Assembly (NCBI GenBank): GCA_934045905.1 | Contig: OW203766.1 | Coordinates: 28,824,309 to 28,888,308, forward strand | Length of the DNA stretch: 64,000 nt | Source of the DNA: Leuctra nigra | Lineage: Eukaryota > Arthropoda > Insecta > Plecoptera > Leuctridae | Direction: 5' to 3' | In this document: positions 9,859 to 21,322 of the stretch, in pieces | Numbering within the stretch: the first letter of the stretch is position 1 | How the letters are laid out: each line of letters starts with the position of its first letter | Notes under the pieces: generated by a model | The model's database searches: none | Seen by the model: only the letters and a program-made list of their open reading frames with translations | Told to the model about the DNA's origin: nothing | Translations under genes and position numbers: made by a program

Positions 9859-10838
9859 CTTTGATCTCAGCCTTGTGTGAATATGGCGATTTTAATCAGA
9901 TGAATTAATTAGTGGATTAATTAATATGTTAATGACTATAATTAACTTTTGGCGACTAATATGCATTGTGGACATTACAAGCTTACTTTAGATACCCATG
10001 AAGACCACGTTATATAATAATGTAATTTTTATGTCGATTTTATTAATTATTCTAATTATGCTAATTACGCAGAAAGTATTAATTACTCAGGTTGGTGCCA
10101 TCGATTTTTGGATTCCTCATACTCGAATTAGTAAGGGTACCAATTTTCACGTTTTCCAATTTTCACCAATTTTCACAAACGCACTAATTACTCAATAAAT
10201 TGCAAAAAATACTTTTTTGTGAATAGGCAATTTGGAAGCCAAAATTTTGACCTTCCCCCCCCTTAAATGTACTTACTACTTAGTCCCTAGCAATAAGTTT
10301 CACACAATTAGAAAAAGACGAAGCTTTTGAGTTGAACGGTGTAAAAGTTAGAACAATTCAAGTGAAGGAATGGAAATCAAAATTTTGATTATTTGAGCGC
10401 CTGGAAATCCAAAAGTACCCAATAAATGGACAAACCAAAAAATACCTATGTGCTACTTTGGGCTTGTGACCAATCCTACCAAGTTTTATCAAAATCTGAG
10501 AGGGTAATTTTAAGCTTTTTGTTGAATGACGATTTTTATAAAATAATTAATTATACGGTTAATTATTATGTGAATGAAAAAATTTAACTTTTTATGATTT
10601 ATATATATTGTAGACATGACGAGCTTTCGATGGATACCCATAAAGGTCATATTATAAAATTATATATTGTTTTATCCATGTTTATTAATTATGCTAATTA
10701 TGCTAATTACGCAGAAAGTATTAATTACTCAGGTTGGTGCCATCGATTTTTGGATTCCCCATACTCAAATTAGTAAGGGTACCAATTTTCACGAATAGTA
10801 TCACAAACGCACTAATTTTAGACATCTTTACTCCACTA
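9859..10838 (-). repeat. Outer part of the right foldback arm
   Basis: Reverse complement of 3065 to about 4071. The inner end continues the arm broken at 4558; the outer end is ACTCCACTA followed by TTA. The identical open frames of 66 codons at 3714-3914 (minus) and 9998-10198 (plus) are a consequence of this symmetry, not genes. Confidence 0.85.
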
Positions 10839-10850
10839 TTATTCTTGTCG

Positions 10851-10900
10851 TCATCAACCAATAGGAATCCAGCAGGCTTAGATTCCAATTGGTTGATAAT
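10851..10900. repeat. Short inverted repeat (hairpin)
   Basis: TCATCAACCAATAGGAATCC at 10851-10870 is nearly the reverse complement of GATTCCAATTGGTTGATAAT at 10881-10900, leaving a 10-base loop. It starts ten bases outside the TTA flank of the foldback element. Confidence 0.6.
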
Positions 10901-10951
10901 GATTTTCTTGCTATTTATCTCGTAAAGCCACGTATTACCAAAAGGTAAATT

Positions 10952-11066
10952 GTGCCGGATTAACTAATTTTGGATTAAATTCAACTGTTTCAATCCTTTT
11001 GAAGTATCTGATTGGCTGTGCCGCCAATCTAGTCCAATATTTAGTTAATCTGGGATAATTCCGGCC
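10952..11066. mobile_element. Small stem-loop MITE
   Basis: The left end GCCGGATTAACTAATTTTGG is matched, inverted and with small indels, by the right end near 11025-11066 (CCAATATTTAGTTAATC...CCGG). Total length is about 115 bp with no coding capacity. No target duplication is clear. Confidence 0.5.
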
Positions 11067-12445
11067 CTAATCACATTTTTCATCGCCTAACTTCTTTCAT
11101 GAATAAGGTCTAGATGTATAACCTTAATATTTAAATTGAGTAATTATTGCTACATTGTTTTTGTGAATTCCTCCCCAAATCCCTAATTATACAAAGATTC
11201 CAGTCAACCCTTCAATAAAAAGAAATCGTAGCCCTCAGATAAAATATGTAAAATAATATGTCGCTCTAGACGCTATAGAGTTTACAATCGTGTCTAACAT
11301 GTGAAGAATAAAGATGCGACACAACTAGTTATCTGTCTTATTGCTTGGAAATGTGAAGCATACAAATGTCATGAAGCAGCTGTGATTTCACGATTATACT
11401 TAAAACAGAAATAAGGTCAACTATTTCACATGTTTTAGGAGAGGATTCCACATAATTCGAATCCATGCAATGAAGTTTCAACATTAAAACGAGAAGTTAC
11501 GAGTGTTTACGTAATCACTGTTTGGAACCGTTATAGTTTGTATTTCTAGTGTCATTTTAAAGAGAGAACATTCCATCTCTCTTGGAATAATGTTCTATTT
11601 GCAGTCCCCACACATTCATCAAGAAGCACAAATTAGAAATGATTCAAAGGGAGTTGCGAGATATGTCAACGGTTCATTTGGCGTTACTCCTGGTCCACTA
11701 AATTAATTGGAGCACTTGGACGGGATCCTTTGACTACATTGGGGACTACTCCAGAATTATCGCCATCTTGAAGGAATATCAGAAACAGCATTTGGCTCTC
11801 TAGATCTCAACTCCTAACTTCAATGTGAGAATTTGACATTAATCAGAAACTACAGGCTCATGTAACACTGAAAAGTAGTCGCTTTCAGTGATGGGATCTG
11901 TCTTTCGAATTATCTGACAAGAGATTCCGACTTATAAGCTTTTAACTACTAACTTATAATTAAGAAGTGACACCATAACAGTCTGAATCATATTTGTCTG
12001 AAGCAGAACCATGTTTGAATTACTTTGATATTGTGTATAGAAAAGTGTTCGCTTTTACAAGTAAGTTGACTCAATGAACCGATTCTTCGACAAAACGGTA
12101 ATAAATCACCGAGTAATGCGACGCCAACGCCACGTCCTCCTGACGGCCGGATGGCGCACTAATCAAGAACAATGTCCGCCTTGACGTAGGAAGTAATCTG
12201 ACGATCACAGCAGCCCGATGACATTGTCACCGCTTCCTGGTCGTGTGGGCGGGATGTTCAGCTCGATGACGCAAACCAGACAGTTTCCCTCGCTCAAGAG
12301 AAATGAGATGTGGTTGCTTAGTTCAATACGGTCTAGAGAGGGCAATGTATGTAATATGTTAGGATAGAATCAAGATTTCCGAAATCATTCGAGATGATCT
12401 AAGTATGTGTAAGTTGCTCGTAACTCTTTTATAGCGAGTAATTAA
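11067..12445. other. Unassigned stretch with a GC-rich patch
   Basis: Mostly AT-rich. The segment from about 12118 to 12290 is clearly GC-richer and CpG-bearing, but frames through it are broken by stops and no splice pair stands out. It could be conserved regulatory DNA or an old repeat. Confidence 0.3.
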
Positions 12446-13331
12446 TTGAGCGAGCGAAGCGAGCGTCTCCTTTTGACTCTTTTGACACGGACCTCTGTTT
12501 TTTTTTTTTGTCTGCTAAATGGAGCAATAGAAATCGCACAGTTTCACCGATCGACCTGAAATTTTGCACACATGTAGAGACAACCTTCTCTGTTTGCTGA
12601 CCCCAATTTTTTTTGAAATTCATTGATTGGTTAAAATTTAAATAAACATCTCCTGATAGGCTGAAAAATTAAAATGGTCTTCGACAAATGTGATCAACCT
12701 TATATTTTGCATGGTCATTAAGACCAACATTGTCTCTTATTTTACAAATTTTCAGCCAAATCGTCCCATTGGTTAAAGTTTAAAAATATATTTCATGTGC
12801 TTTTTGAAATTTAAACCAGAACCGTTTGACCGATCAACTTAAAAATTTGCATGGTCATCGGGTCCAACATTATCTGTATTTTTGAAAATTTTCAGACTAA
12901 TCTGTGTTTAAATTCAACAGTTATTGACAGTTTACGGATATTTTGCGTGTTGGCTGTCATATTTCTCGAATTTCACATTTCACGGCATCTTTGAATCTTC
13001 ACTTCAAGGTTGTTAGAGCAGAAACTTTCAAACGTATATTATTATGAAACTGATATGACCGTTTAAATATTTTTTGAACGAGATCCTGTGATTTTTGTAA
13101 ATTAACAAGGAATCGTTCAATCATAAAGGTTCAATCGATCAATTTAAAACTTTGCGTGGTTATTGGGACCAATATTTTAGGAATTGTTGGAGATTTTCAT
13201 ACAGAAGTCTGTGACGAAATTCAAGAATTATTGACTTTTAAGGACATTTTCGATAAACAGAATTTCGGTTCGAGGTATTGCGCGTATCAGTGCTCGCTCA
13301 TCAACGCGTTACTCAGAGCGTTTTCCTAGTT
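12446..13331 (-). repeat. Dispersed repeat family R1, copy B
   Basis: On the minus strand it starts ACTAGGAAAACGCTC, runs through AACGCGTTGATGAGCGAGCAC and ends in CGCTCGCTTCGCTCGCTCAA. The body aligns in order with copy A, including the blocks around TTGACAGCCAACAY and AAATTTGCATGGTCAT. It is inverted relative to copy A and lies on the other side of the foldback/LTR complex. Confidence 0.75.
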
Positions 13332-13670
13332 AAATTATTGATGACAATGATATTTCAAATTTGTATGCTAACTGCGTGAAACTCTATATTTTTTAAACAA
13401 AATAATTGTCTCGACGCAATTTTACTCTCCATTATATTGAGTGGCAACCAAAAAACGGTGATATATTTTAGAAAATAATAACAAATCCATAGAAAGAGAA
13501 TAAGAAGAAAAAAGGGAATTAGTATGTTCATAAAACAATATTTATATAAATAAATATATCGATTTAAAACGCGGTGCATATTGCGTGAAAAGCGCGCTAT
13601 CAGAACGACTGGACATTCACGCTCCGTCCAGTCAGAGAGAGTGGCTCCATCTCTGTCACCCGCACGCGTG

Positions 13671-13694
13671 CCTCCCTCCCTCCCTCTCCCTCCC
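13671..13694 (-). promoter_or_regulatory. G-run tract just inside the intron, candidate RNA G-quadruplex
   Basis: On the minus strand, starting about 18 bases after the mannosidase donor, five runs of GGG are separated by 1-3 bases (GGGAGGGAGAGGGAGGGAGG). G-runs near 5' splice sites commonly act as intronic splicing enhancers, and this arrangement satisfies the usual quadruplex pattern. Confidence 0.5.
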
Positions 13695-13712
13695 ACACAC
13701 GTGATCACTCAC

Positions 13713-13885
13713 CTCTCCCACCACTGTGCGAAGAACGACACCTCTGTCCAGATGAACGTCATGTTCTTGAAGTTGTGGAGTTTGTCGACCATGTTGTTGA
13801 GAATGTTCCGCGTCTGGTAGTGGAAGTAGCTCTCGTAGGTTTTCAGCCAGCCGGGGTCGTTGTGTGAGTGAGGGATCAGGATCAC
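13713..13885 (-). CDS. MAN2A: Exon of Golgi alpha-mannosidase II (GH38), start of catalytic domain
   Basis: A 173-bp exon on the minus strand, bounded by a CTTTCTGCTCAG acceptor and a GTGAGT donor. It enters in phase 0 and leaves after 57 codons plus two bases. The peptide begins VILIPHSHNDPGWLKTYESY and ends in FIWTEVSFFAQWWE, the well-known start of the GH38 domain in class II alpha-mannosidases. In the family, the second His and the Asp of HSHND bind the catalytic zinc and the Trp of DPGW lines the substrate site; all are present here (exon residues 8, 10 and 13). The enzyme trims two mannoses from GlcNAcMan5GlcNAc2 in the medial Golgi during complex N-glycan formation. The QTRNILNNMV segment favours a Golgi type over the lysosomal type. 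The next exon, which should carry the GGWVMPDEA region, was not found before position 1, so the downstream intron would be over 13 kb. Confidence 0.93.
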
Positions 13886-13910
13886 CTGAGCAGAAAGAAA
13901 ACCATGTGTT

Positions 13911-14145
13911 ACAAACAAGTTTCAACATGTTCAGGGTCACTTGAGACAGAAAATGCACGTGATAACAAGTTTCAACATGTTCAGGGTCACTAGAGACAGA
14001 AAAATCACGTGATAACAAGTTTCAACATGTTCAGGGTCACTAGAGACAGAAAAATCACGTGATAACAAGTTTCAACATGTTCAGGGTCACTTGAGACAAA
14101 AAAATCACGTGATAACAAGTTTCAACATGTTCAGGATCATCTAAG
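13911..14145. repeat. Minisatellite, 50-bp period, about five units
   Basis: GTTTCAACATGTTCAGG starts at 13919, 13969, 14019, 14069 and 14119, exactly 50 bp apart. The third and fourth units are the most alike; the last is diverged. The array begins about 25 bases upstream of the mannosidase splice acceptor, so it lies in the intron next to the branch-point region. Confidence 0.9.
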
Positions 14146-14225
14146 CGGACTAAGGGCTAGTCTTTCAATACTCTGCTAACTTTTAGACGGTTGATTTGGA
14201 CTGTAATCCTGGAATGACTGTATCC
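14146..14225 (+). mobile_element. Half-copy of the 33-kb MITE family
   Basis: The stretch from GGGCTAGTCTTTCAATAC through TGCTAACTTTTAGACGG and TTGATTTGGACTGTAAT matches the reverse complement of the right arm at 33165-33232. Only one arm is present. Confidence 0.55.
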
Positions 14226-16273
14226 TGCATTATGCAAAGAAATCAGGATCAATGAACAAACAGAGACTACATGAAGTAATTTGGAGAGCAAACAAGGAGT
14301 CTGAGGAGAAGAAAGAGGCTGTATGAGGAGAGATGAGTGAAGAAAATGGTGAATGATTAGTGAGTAGGCGGAATTGGTAAACGTCTAAGAAGAGAGTGGA
14401 TTGGCCATCGGGAATCGCCAAATATGGACCAAAATAATGATGGTGCCAATCCGACACCCAGAATTGAAAACTGGTATAGTCACATATGTTTTGTTGCACT
14501 AAAATGGGTTGTATTTATAAAATATGCAAGTCAATTTGTTGTGATAACGTTTTAAATCAATTAAATATAAAGTTGTGTAAATACTATTGTACAAATTAAA
14601 TTTTGTTTATACAAATACGCAGAATAATCTCCATCCCATTAACTACATAAAACAACATCCACAACCATATTCCACACACTGTAAAACTATTCTCTCAACA
14701 TAGCTAGCAATAATATCACAAAATTGACTAAACATTTGCTCGAAAGACCACACATTATTCAAAAGCCAACTCCATCCACCCGTGAAATTATTCAGAACAG
14801 AATAAACACTCCCTCCTTCACTACCATTCTTTTCCATATTTTATTATCATGAATCCGTTCGGTCGGCAAATCACTGGCCACTGTGCATTTCTCTCCTCGG
14901 GTCTTGTTTTTGGTCCAGAATCGGAAGCTGCGCCGCGTCCCATGCGGCCGGCCGCTGTAATGTGTTTGGTGGGACCTTGGACACATCCCACGAGGTATTG
15001 TCCGACGTTCCCATCCATTCCCACTGTAATCCCACGTACAAGAGAGTGCTGATACTAATCACACAGGGCATGGACTTGGTTCAGAGAGAATGTGACTGGG
15101 ACGCTGTGGCGAGATTGATCGTGGCGGACTTATTAGATACTACACCGAGTCGCGCGTTGGGAACAAGTGTTTGCACACTCGCTGTTTACATTTCTCTTCA
15201 CCGATCGATTGGAAAAAAGTAAATTTAATTGATTTTGTGGAAGTCAAATGAAATGGTTTGGATTACGTGATTTTTTTTCTTCATAAGAACTGATAACGGA
15301 GTTTGTGGTTATACATGAATTGTATCAGCTCTTTCAGAGAAAAATTTAATTTGTAACACTTGACATTTAAAATAATGTTGTCTCAACATTAGATTGAATT
15401 AAGTGTGTTTTCTTGTTTGTTATCGTTGAATATCTTTCATATTAAAAATATATATTATATCTTGAGAAAATATTTTCTACATGCACATCTCTTCAGTCCA
15501 ATAAACCTGGAGTTCCAATAAGAAAGATAATAAAGGGCAAAACACTTCAACTTTCTATGCAAAGATGTCACCATGGCGCATATTCGAAATTTCATCAGAT
15601 CCGTAATATCGTCCATCGGATGTTTTATGATAGGCAGTTTACCTCCTCTTCCTCTAATGCCCCTGATGATATCCGACGACAGTCTAATGTCCTTCAGGGT
15701 ATTGGCGAGTGAGGGTGGAGAGGGGGGGGGGGGGGAGAATAGGGAGGGGATTATAAGGTAGTTGTCAGCTCCTGTCTTGATTCTCCCGTTTCATCCCCAA
15801 ATCCAGAGTTACACTTGTGAAATGTGTTTCTGAAGCGCGATTTTACTCGCTCTATGCGAATAATAAATTGAAATGTATCCTATTTGGGGATCATGACATG
15901 TATACAATTAACAGAGAAAGGCGTATTCTAAAAACACGATTCTATTGTGATGACTGACAATGAAGAATTTCCATGTCAAAAATTTCAAAGTATGAAATGC
16001 TGTTATTATAATTATTATAATTTCGTAAATAAATAGTCACACGCACAAGGTGTTTATTTTAATAATAAATAAACTTATTTTAATAATTCATGAAAACGAA
16101 AACTTTCCCTTTTCAAAATGAACCTATCGATTTGAAATATTAGTTTAATGCGATAAATGTTTGATCTTTATAAACTTGTGGGCCCGTTGGGCCCTCTATC
16201 GTTCACGAGTCGATCGACTTCGATCTGCCATCATCATGTGGACTCGGGAGCTTCAGTCGAAACATCGCCAGAA
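14226..16273. other. Unassigned intronic stretch
   Basis: No gene was recognised. The segment 14870-15210 is GC-richer and open over short distances in several frames, but contains no known motif. A run of 14 G lies at 15722-15735. Confidence 0.3.
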
Positions 16274-16497
16274 ACAAGGGCCCGGAGGCCCACCAGATAA
16301 CAACGCAAGAAAAAAGGGTCCGGGGGCCACCAGACTTCACAAGACACAAGGACCCGAGGCCCACTAGACAACAACGCAAGAAACAAGGGTCCGGGGGCCC
16401 ACCAAACATCGCAAGAAACAAGGACCCGAGGCCCACTAGACAACATCAAAAGAAACAAGGGCCCGGGGCCCATCGCAAGAAACAAGGAACCCTGGTT
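16274..16497. repeat. Minisatellite, about 35-38-bp period, six units
   Basis: Units of the form ACAAGGACCCGAGGCCCAC followed by a variable linker and CGCAAGAA repeat about six times. GGGTCCGGGGGCC and GGACCCGAGGCCC versions alternate. Long open frames through it on the minus strand (16234-16737) come from the repetition and are not credited as a gene. Confidence 0.8.
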
Positions 16498-19400
16498 CAG
16501 AAGACAACATAAAAAAGTACAAGGTACTTCAACCGCCAAGACTAGACATTTCAACACGACATCGAGCGCAGAACTTGAAGATGTTAGTAAATATTCATGA
16601 TCGTTAGGATACGCGAGCATCTTGGCTGTACCTTGCGACTTCTCCAACGCACAAAACAGCGAACAAGTTGGGTTTTCCTTGAAAACGAAGGAAGTGTAAC
16701 CCTGTCTCTGCAACAAGAAGCGTCTCTCCCGAAACATCTGTTCCTAATATGAAGCCATTCATCGGCGGCGATGTTGCTCGCAAGTCGCAACACAGTGTTG
16801 TTGGCAGCTAATGCGAAACTTGTCCCACTCGTGTTGTTGTTGTTGTTGCTGCTGTTGGTTGTGGGGACGTTAAAGAACAAACTTTGTATCACTGCGCGGC
16901 GAGAATTTCTCATTATTATGGTAATTTCGGAACTCGGGCGAATGATCGACTCTACTTTTTGATTTATTTCATTTGATTTCAATGAAGTTCGAATACACGT
17001 GAAACGATGTTCTCAATTTCAACAATCAGTATTGATGAATTACGGTCAACAGTTTGTAGAAAAGTAAAGCAATAAAAAGTAGAAAATTGGAGTATTAATA
17101 AAAATAAAAAATGTATTTTTTTTAGAATCTTTTTCTGTGTTGTCTACTGTAAAAGAAAAGATATGGCGCAGAAATGAAGTATCTAGTTTAGGAGTTACAG
17201 AAAAGGAAGACAAAACTTCTTTAATATCATGAACAAAACTAATTAGCAATTACAGTTTTATAAGAAATATCTATCAGTTACAGCATCAAGAAGAAAGAAG
17301 AAATCGAAAAAATCTTCAATTTTATAACATTCTCTTGATTTTTCCAACCGAAGTGAGTTCATACTTGTTTTCCTTCCATCTGGTATCATTATACGCACCA
17401 TCATTCGCGAGATTGGCCGCGTGTATACTTCGTCTTTCTTCTCCTTTGTTTCCAAAGCACACTCAACATTAAAGAGCCAAAGCACTTCGAAGTCACTCAC
17501 AGTCACAGATACTCCAGCTCACTCTCCGGCTAATGCCAAAGACGGAAAATCTCTTCTTGTTTATATCCATGAACATTTTCTACTTAGTAACTCCATAGAG
17601 CAGGGGTTGGTAAAACTTTTCTTTATAATAGCCATTAACTTTTAGTAGTAAAAGAAACTTTTATAATAATGGAAGAAATAACCAACAATCAGGCCATTAG
17701 GAACGTTTTTAGACTTGGCACCCCGTCAACAGCCGCTCTTCAACCCCAAGTATATTTGTAATGTTTTGGAAAATAAAAATACTTCCAACACAATACAACA
17801 ATATAATGATCATATATTTCATTAAAGTTAATGAAGACGTTAGCATAGTTAGCGTGACATGCAGAGTTTTTAAACAATTTTTTTATCAATATCTGGAACA
17901 AATTCATATGTTTATAGAATCAGGTTACCTAAGCGTGTTTCAATCGAAGAAAATACAAGAATTATAATTTTGTATTTGTATTATTTTTTCCTAAATGTGT
18001 TTATTGCGATTTTCATTTCACGTAATAGCAGATGTAGGATGAATAAAATGTCATAAATTGTCCCAGTTTGGGCATGACTTTGATTTATAGTTTTTATCAA
18101 GCGTTCACAGCCTTATTAAAAAAATATGGTAATATGGTAAAAATAAATTGAAAACTTTTCAATGGCACTCTCACTACCAATATAGCTGTCGCATTTTTTT
18201 TTATTAATATTGTATTTTTAAACAAAGTAAACAAAATTTTAACTTGACAAACACAAAGTGAACTTTGTAGAGTTCGAATTCTAAAGAAAGTTTGGTTCCT
18301 CATCTTTTATGTCTTAGAACTTATGTCTAAGTTCTCATCTTAGAACTGTACACACGAGAAGTATCGAACGTCAAGGCTCTCGCACAAATGGTGATATTAA
18401 TGCCAGTTAATTTTTAACTTGCTTCAAATGAGCTGAAAAGACACACTTATAAACTACACATGTCTCAATATAAGACATGCAAGAGTAGGACGTTAGCGCA
18501 TGCTCCTTTCATCATTCTGATTCTTATTTACGTTCTTCTTCTTATTGATGAAAAATGTACCTATGAATATTTACCTTCAAAACACAGAATAATTTCAAAT
18601 AAGAATAAAAATAAGCTCAGAACGATAGAACGAATAATAATTCGGGAAGTCTTATCATGTTTCTTCCTCAGATGTTACTATTCTACAAAATGTACCCGTC
18701 ATTACTTTTTTTCAAACTATTTGAACACTAGTTTTTAAAGTTTCACGATCAAAGTTACGATTTTCACTTTCTTTGGGATATATCACCCTGTTTTTTTTAT
18801 ATTTATTGATAATGTCAACCGTTTAGATTCATGAAAACATTTTCGATTTCTGAAGAAGATTCTGACATAAATTATTCGAAGCTGTTGACATTGTCAATAG
18901 GTAGGTAAATAAAAATAAAACTGGATGAGATATTACAAAGAAAGGGAAAATATTACAATTGAACATTTTTAACAAAGTCATGTTAGTACAGAACGGTTTA
19001 TTTTCTAGAACGAAGATGTGCGCAATATTCAATTCTCTTCAAGTTCATTCCAACCCCAAATTGTCGATCGATATCAATCTCACAAGTTCAAATCGACTCA
19101 AGCCACGAGAAGATGGCCGCTCTAGAGGCAAACGCAGGCAAATCGGCTCATCCCACACTGTACCCTTGTTATTTGATTTTAAACCATTACCCCTTCCCCC
19201 CACTCCGCTCCGGTCCCGCTAGAGACCCAATTAAAATCCCGATTACGACACGTTATACCCGCAGATAGGTGCCACCTGCGCCCTCGGCTCAGCCGGTAAC
19301 AGAAGCGCGAACATGGCTGGTGTTAATCCGCGATGACGCGAGGAAAAATAGTCCTCGAGGAGACGGGGTTGAGACGTTGAGACACCCGACCGAGTGGAGT

Positions 19401-19932
19401 AGACCGGGCGTCCCAAGTTTTAAACTTTAATATGAAAGCTCTTGTTCTAAAGCTTACAACCGTAATATAAACGATATTCAAGTTGATTTTATTTGAATTT
19501 TGAAAAGGTTATGTAACTGGGAATGGTGTAACGTACTATTTGGAAATGGATATAGAAATTTAATCAGAGAGAAACCATTCAAATACTTATCAACATTTCT
19601 CTAACAAAAAACGTTTTAATAAAAACTTGAAACACAGTATAAAAAGAAACAAGTTTAAAAACATGAAAACAACAATTCTTTATGAAAGATCTAATTTCAG
19701 TTTATATTAAAAACGTTTGCCGAGAGTTTAATTTTTTAAGTTATAACAATATGGCATTATTACAATTAAAGATTTTTAAGCGTGATTCGGGATTAATTAA
19801 AACGTATATCAAAACGTATTAATATTGTGAAATATATGTAAATTCTTGACAACGACTAGCTGACTTCTAAAGATAAAATGACCTGTTGCTATCAGAATCC
19901 TCTTTCGGGGTGAGATTGTCGACTTTCTATAA
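16498..19932. other. Unassigned intronic stretch
   Basis: No recognisable exon. A short GTT/CTG microsatellite lies near 16837-16861, and a CpG-bearing, GC-richer patch near 19230-19410. The minus-strand open frame at 17258-17506 has no familiar content. Confidence 0.3.
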
Positions 19933-20789
19933 CTACTTCCTTGACGTGGTCCTGGTGTCGTCCGCCGTGTTTAAGATCGGCTACTTCCTTGACGTGGTCC
20001 TGGTGTCGTCCGTCGTGTTTAAGACCTGCTACTTCCTTGGCGTGGTCCTGGTGTCGTCCGTCGTGTTTAAGACCTGCTAATTCCTTGACGTGGTCCTGGT
20101 GTCGTCCGTCGTGTTTAAGACCTGCTACTTCCTTGACGTGGTCCTGGTGTCGTCCGTCGTGTTTAAGACCTGCTACTTCCTTGGCGTGGTCCTGGTGTCG
20201 TCTGTCGTGTTTAAGACCTGCTACTTCCTTGACGTGGTCCTGGTGTCGTCCGTCATGTTTAAGACCTGCTACTTCCTTGACGTGGTCCTGGTGTCGTCCG
20301 TCGTGTTTAAGACCTGCTAATTCCTTGACGTGGTCCTGGTGTCGTCCGTCATGTTTAAGACCTGCTACTTCCTTGACCTGGTTGTGCTGTCGTCCGTCGT
20401 GTTTAAGACCTGCTACTTCCTTGACGTGGTCCTGGTGTCGTCCGTCATGTTTAAGACCTGCTACTTCCTTGACGTGGTCCTGGTGTCGTCCGTCGTGTTT
20501 AAGACCTGCTAATTCCTTGACGTGGTCCTGGTGTCGTCCGTCATGTTTAAGACCTGCTACTTCCTTGACCTGGTTGTGCTGTCGTCCGTCGTGTTTAAGA
20601 CCTGCTACTTCCTTGACGTGGTCCTGGTGGCGTCCATTATGTTAAGACCTGCTACTTCCTTGACGTGGTCCTGGTGTCGTCCGTCGTGTTTAAGACCTGC
20701 TAATTCCTTGACGTGGTCCTGGTGTCGTCTGTCGTGTTTAAGATTGGCTACTTTCTTGACGTGGTCGTGGTGTCGTCCGTCGTGTTTAA
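19933..20789. repeat. Minisatellite, 48-bp period, about 18 units
   Basis: CTACTTCCTTGACGTGGTCC recurs every 48 bp from 19933 to 20748; one 47-bp unit (20605) has lost a T. Units starting CTAATTCC (20077, 20317, 20509, 20700) and units with GACCTGGTTGTGCTG (20365, 20557) show that a four-unit block of 192 bp was duplicated (20317-20508 and 20509-20699). Since 48 is a multiple of three, a 234-codon frame stays open, but its 16-residue repeat is an artefact of the array. The array ends inside a unit at a TTAA occupied by a MITE and resumes at 21323. Confidence 0.95.
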
Positions 20790-21322
20790 GGTGGTACAAG
20801 CGCTTGGCCGTTTTAGAAAATTGAGAGAGAAAAAATTTGCATAAGTGGGTGGCAATTTGATATGATGTTTACATGTTCAGTCTGATTGTATAGAAGTATA
20901 ACTTTTGCATTTTTGCTTTTTGCATTGTTAATTAAGCGCCCCCGTTATTCAACAAACCCGCGCAAAACGATGACATTTCCGATACGATTGGAGACCATAG
21001 CCGTGAATCAATTGATCTTAAATTTTAATCATGATTAGATAAAATGAAAACTTATGGTTATCACTTAGCACATTTTTAAAATTAAATTTCATACGGCACC
21101 CATCATTGATATAAGAAAATCTAAAAAATTTCACCAAAAATCAACTAATTTTTACTAATTAACGACGCAAAAAATGAAAAATTTACCAACGGATAACCCT
21201 AAGTTTGTCTTTTATCTAATCGCGGTTAAAATTTAAAATCATTTCGTCAACCCATTTTGTCTCCAATCGTATCCAAAAAAGTGCTTGCAAAACGCGGCAA
21301 AATCGCTCGCGCTTCCAGCACC
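20790..21322. mobile_element. 533-bp MITE with TTAA target duplication
   Basis: The ends GGTGGTACAAGCGC (left) and the reverse complement of GCGCTTCCAGCACC (right) are imperfect terminal inverted repeats, directly flanked by TTAA at 20786-20789 and 21323-21326. Longer subterminal inverted arms occur at about 20957-21062 and 21191-21297, both containing CGATACGATTGGAGAC-like and AGATAAAA-like blocks. There is no coding capacity. TTAA duplication is typical of piggyBac and Kolobok elements; the parent family is not known. Confidence 0.85.

Larger units (their letters stand above)
3065..10838. mobile_element. Foldback (long terminal inverted repeat) element, interrupted
   Basis: The sequence 3065-4253 is the near-exact reverse complement of 4383-4558 joined to 9859-10838. 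Arms are therefore about 1.15-1.19 kb with a loop of about 129 bp (4254-4382). The outer ends read TAGTGGAGT...ACTCCACTA and are flanked by TTA at 3062-3064 and TTA at 10839-10841, which fits a 3-bp target duplication. Without the LTR element inserted at 4558/9855 it would be about 2.47 kb. No transposase is encoded. TTA duplications are typical of PIF/Harbinger elements, so a non-autonomous relative is possible; that class assignment is inference. Confidence 0.85.

Noticed and set aside
9998..10198. 66-codon frame, identical on the other strand at 3714-3914
   Set aside because: It is a product of the foldback arms' inverted symmetry.
13656..14018. 120-codon frame overlapping the mannosidase exon
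   Set aside because: It is a different frame from the GH38 one and consists mainly of the 50-bp repeat.
16234..16737. 167-codon minus-strand frame rich in Gly/Pro/Leu
   Set aside because: More than half is the 36-bp minisatellite; the rest has no known content.
19941..20645. 234-codon open frame with a 16-residue repeat
   Set aside because: It follows from a 48-bp tandem array whose period is a multiple of three; all three plus-strand frames are largely open and there is no start or splice context.
19933..20789. CRISPR-like array
   Set aside because: The units are directly abutting 48-bp repeats without unique spacers, in an animal genome.
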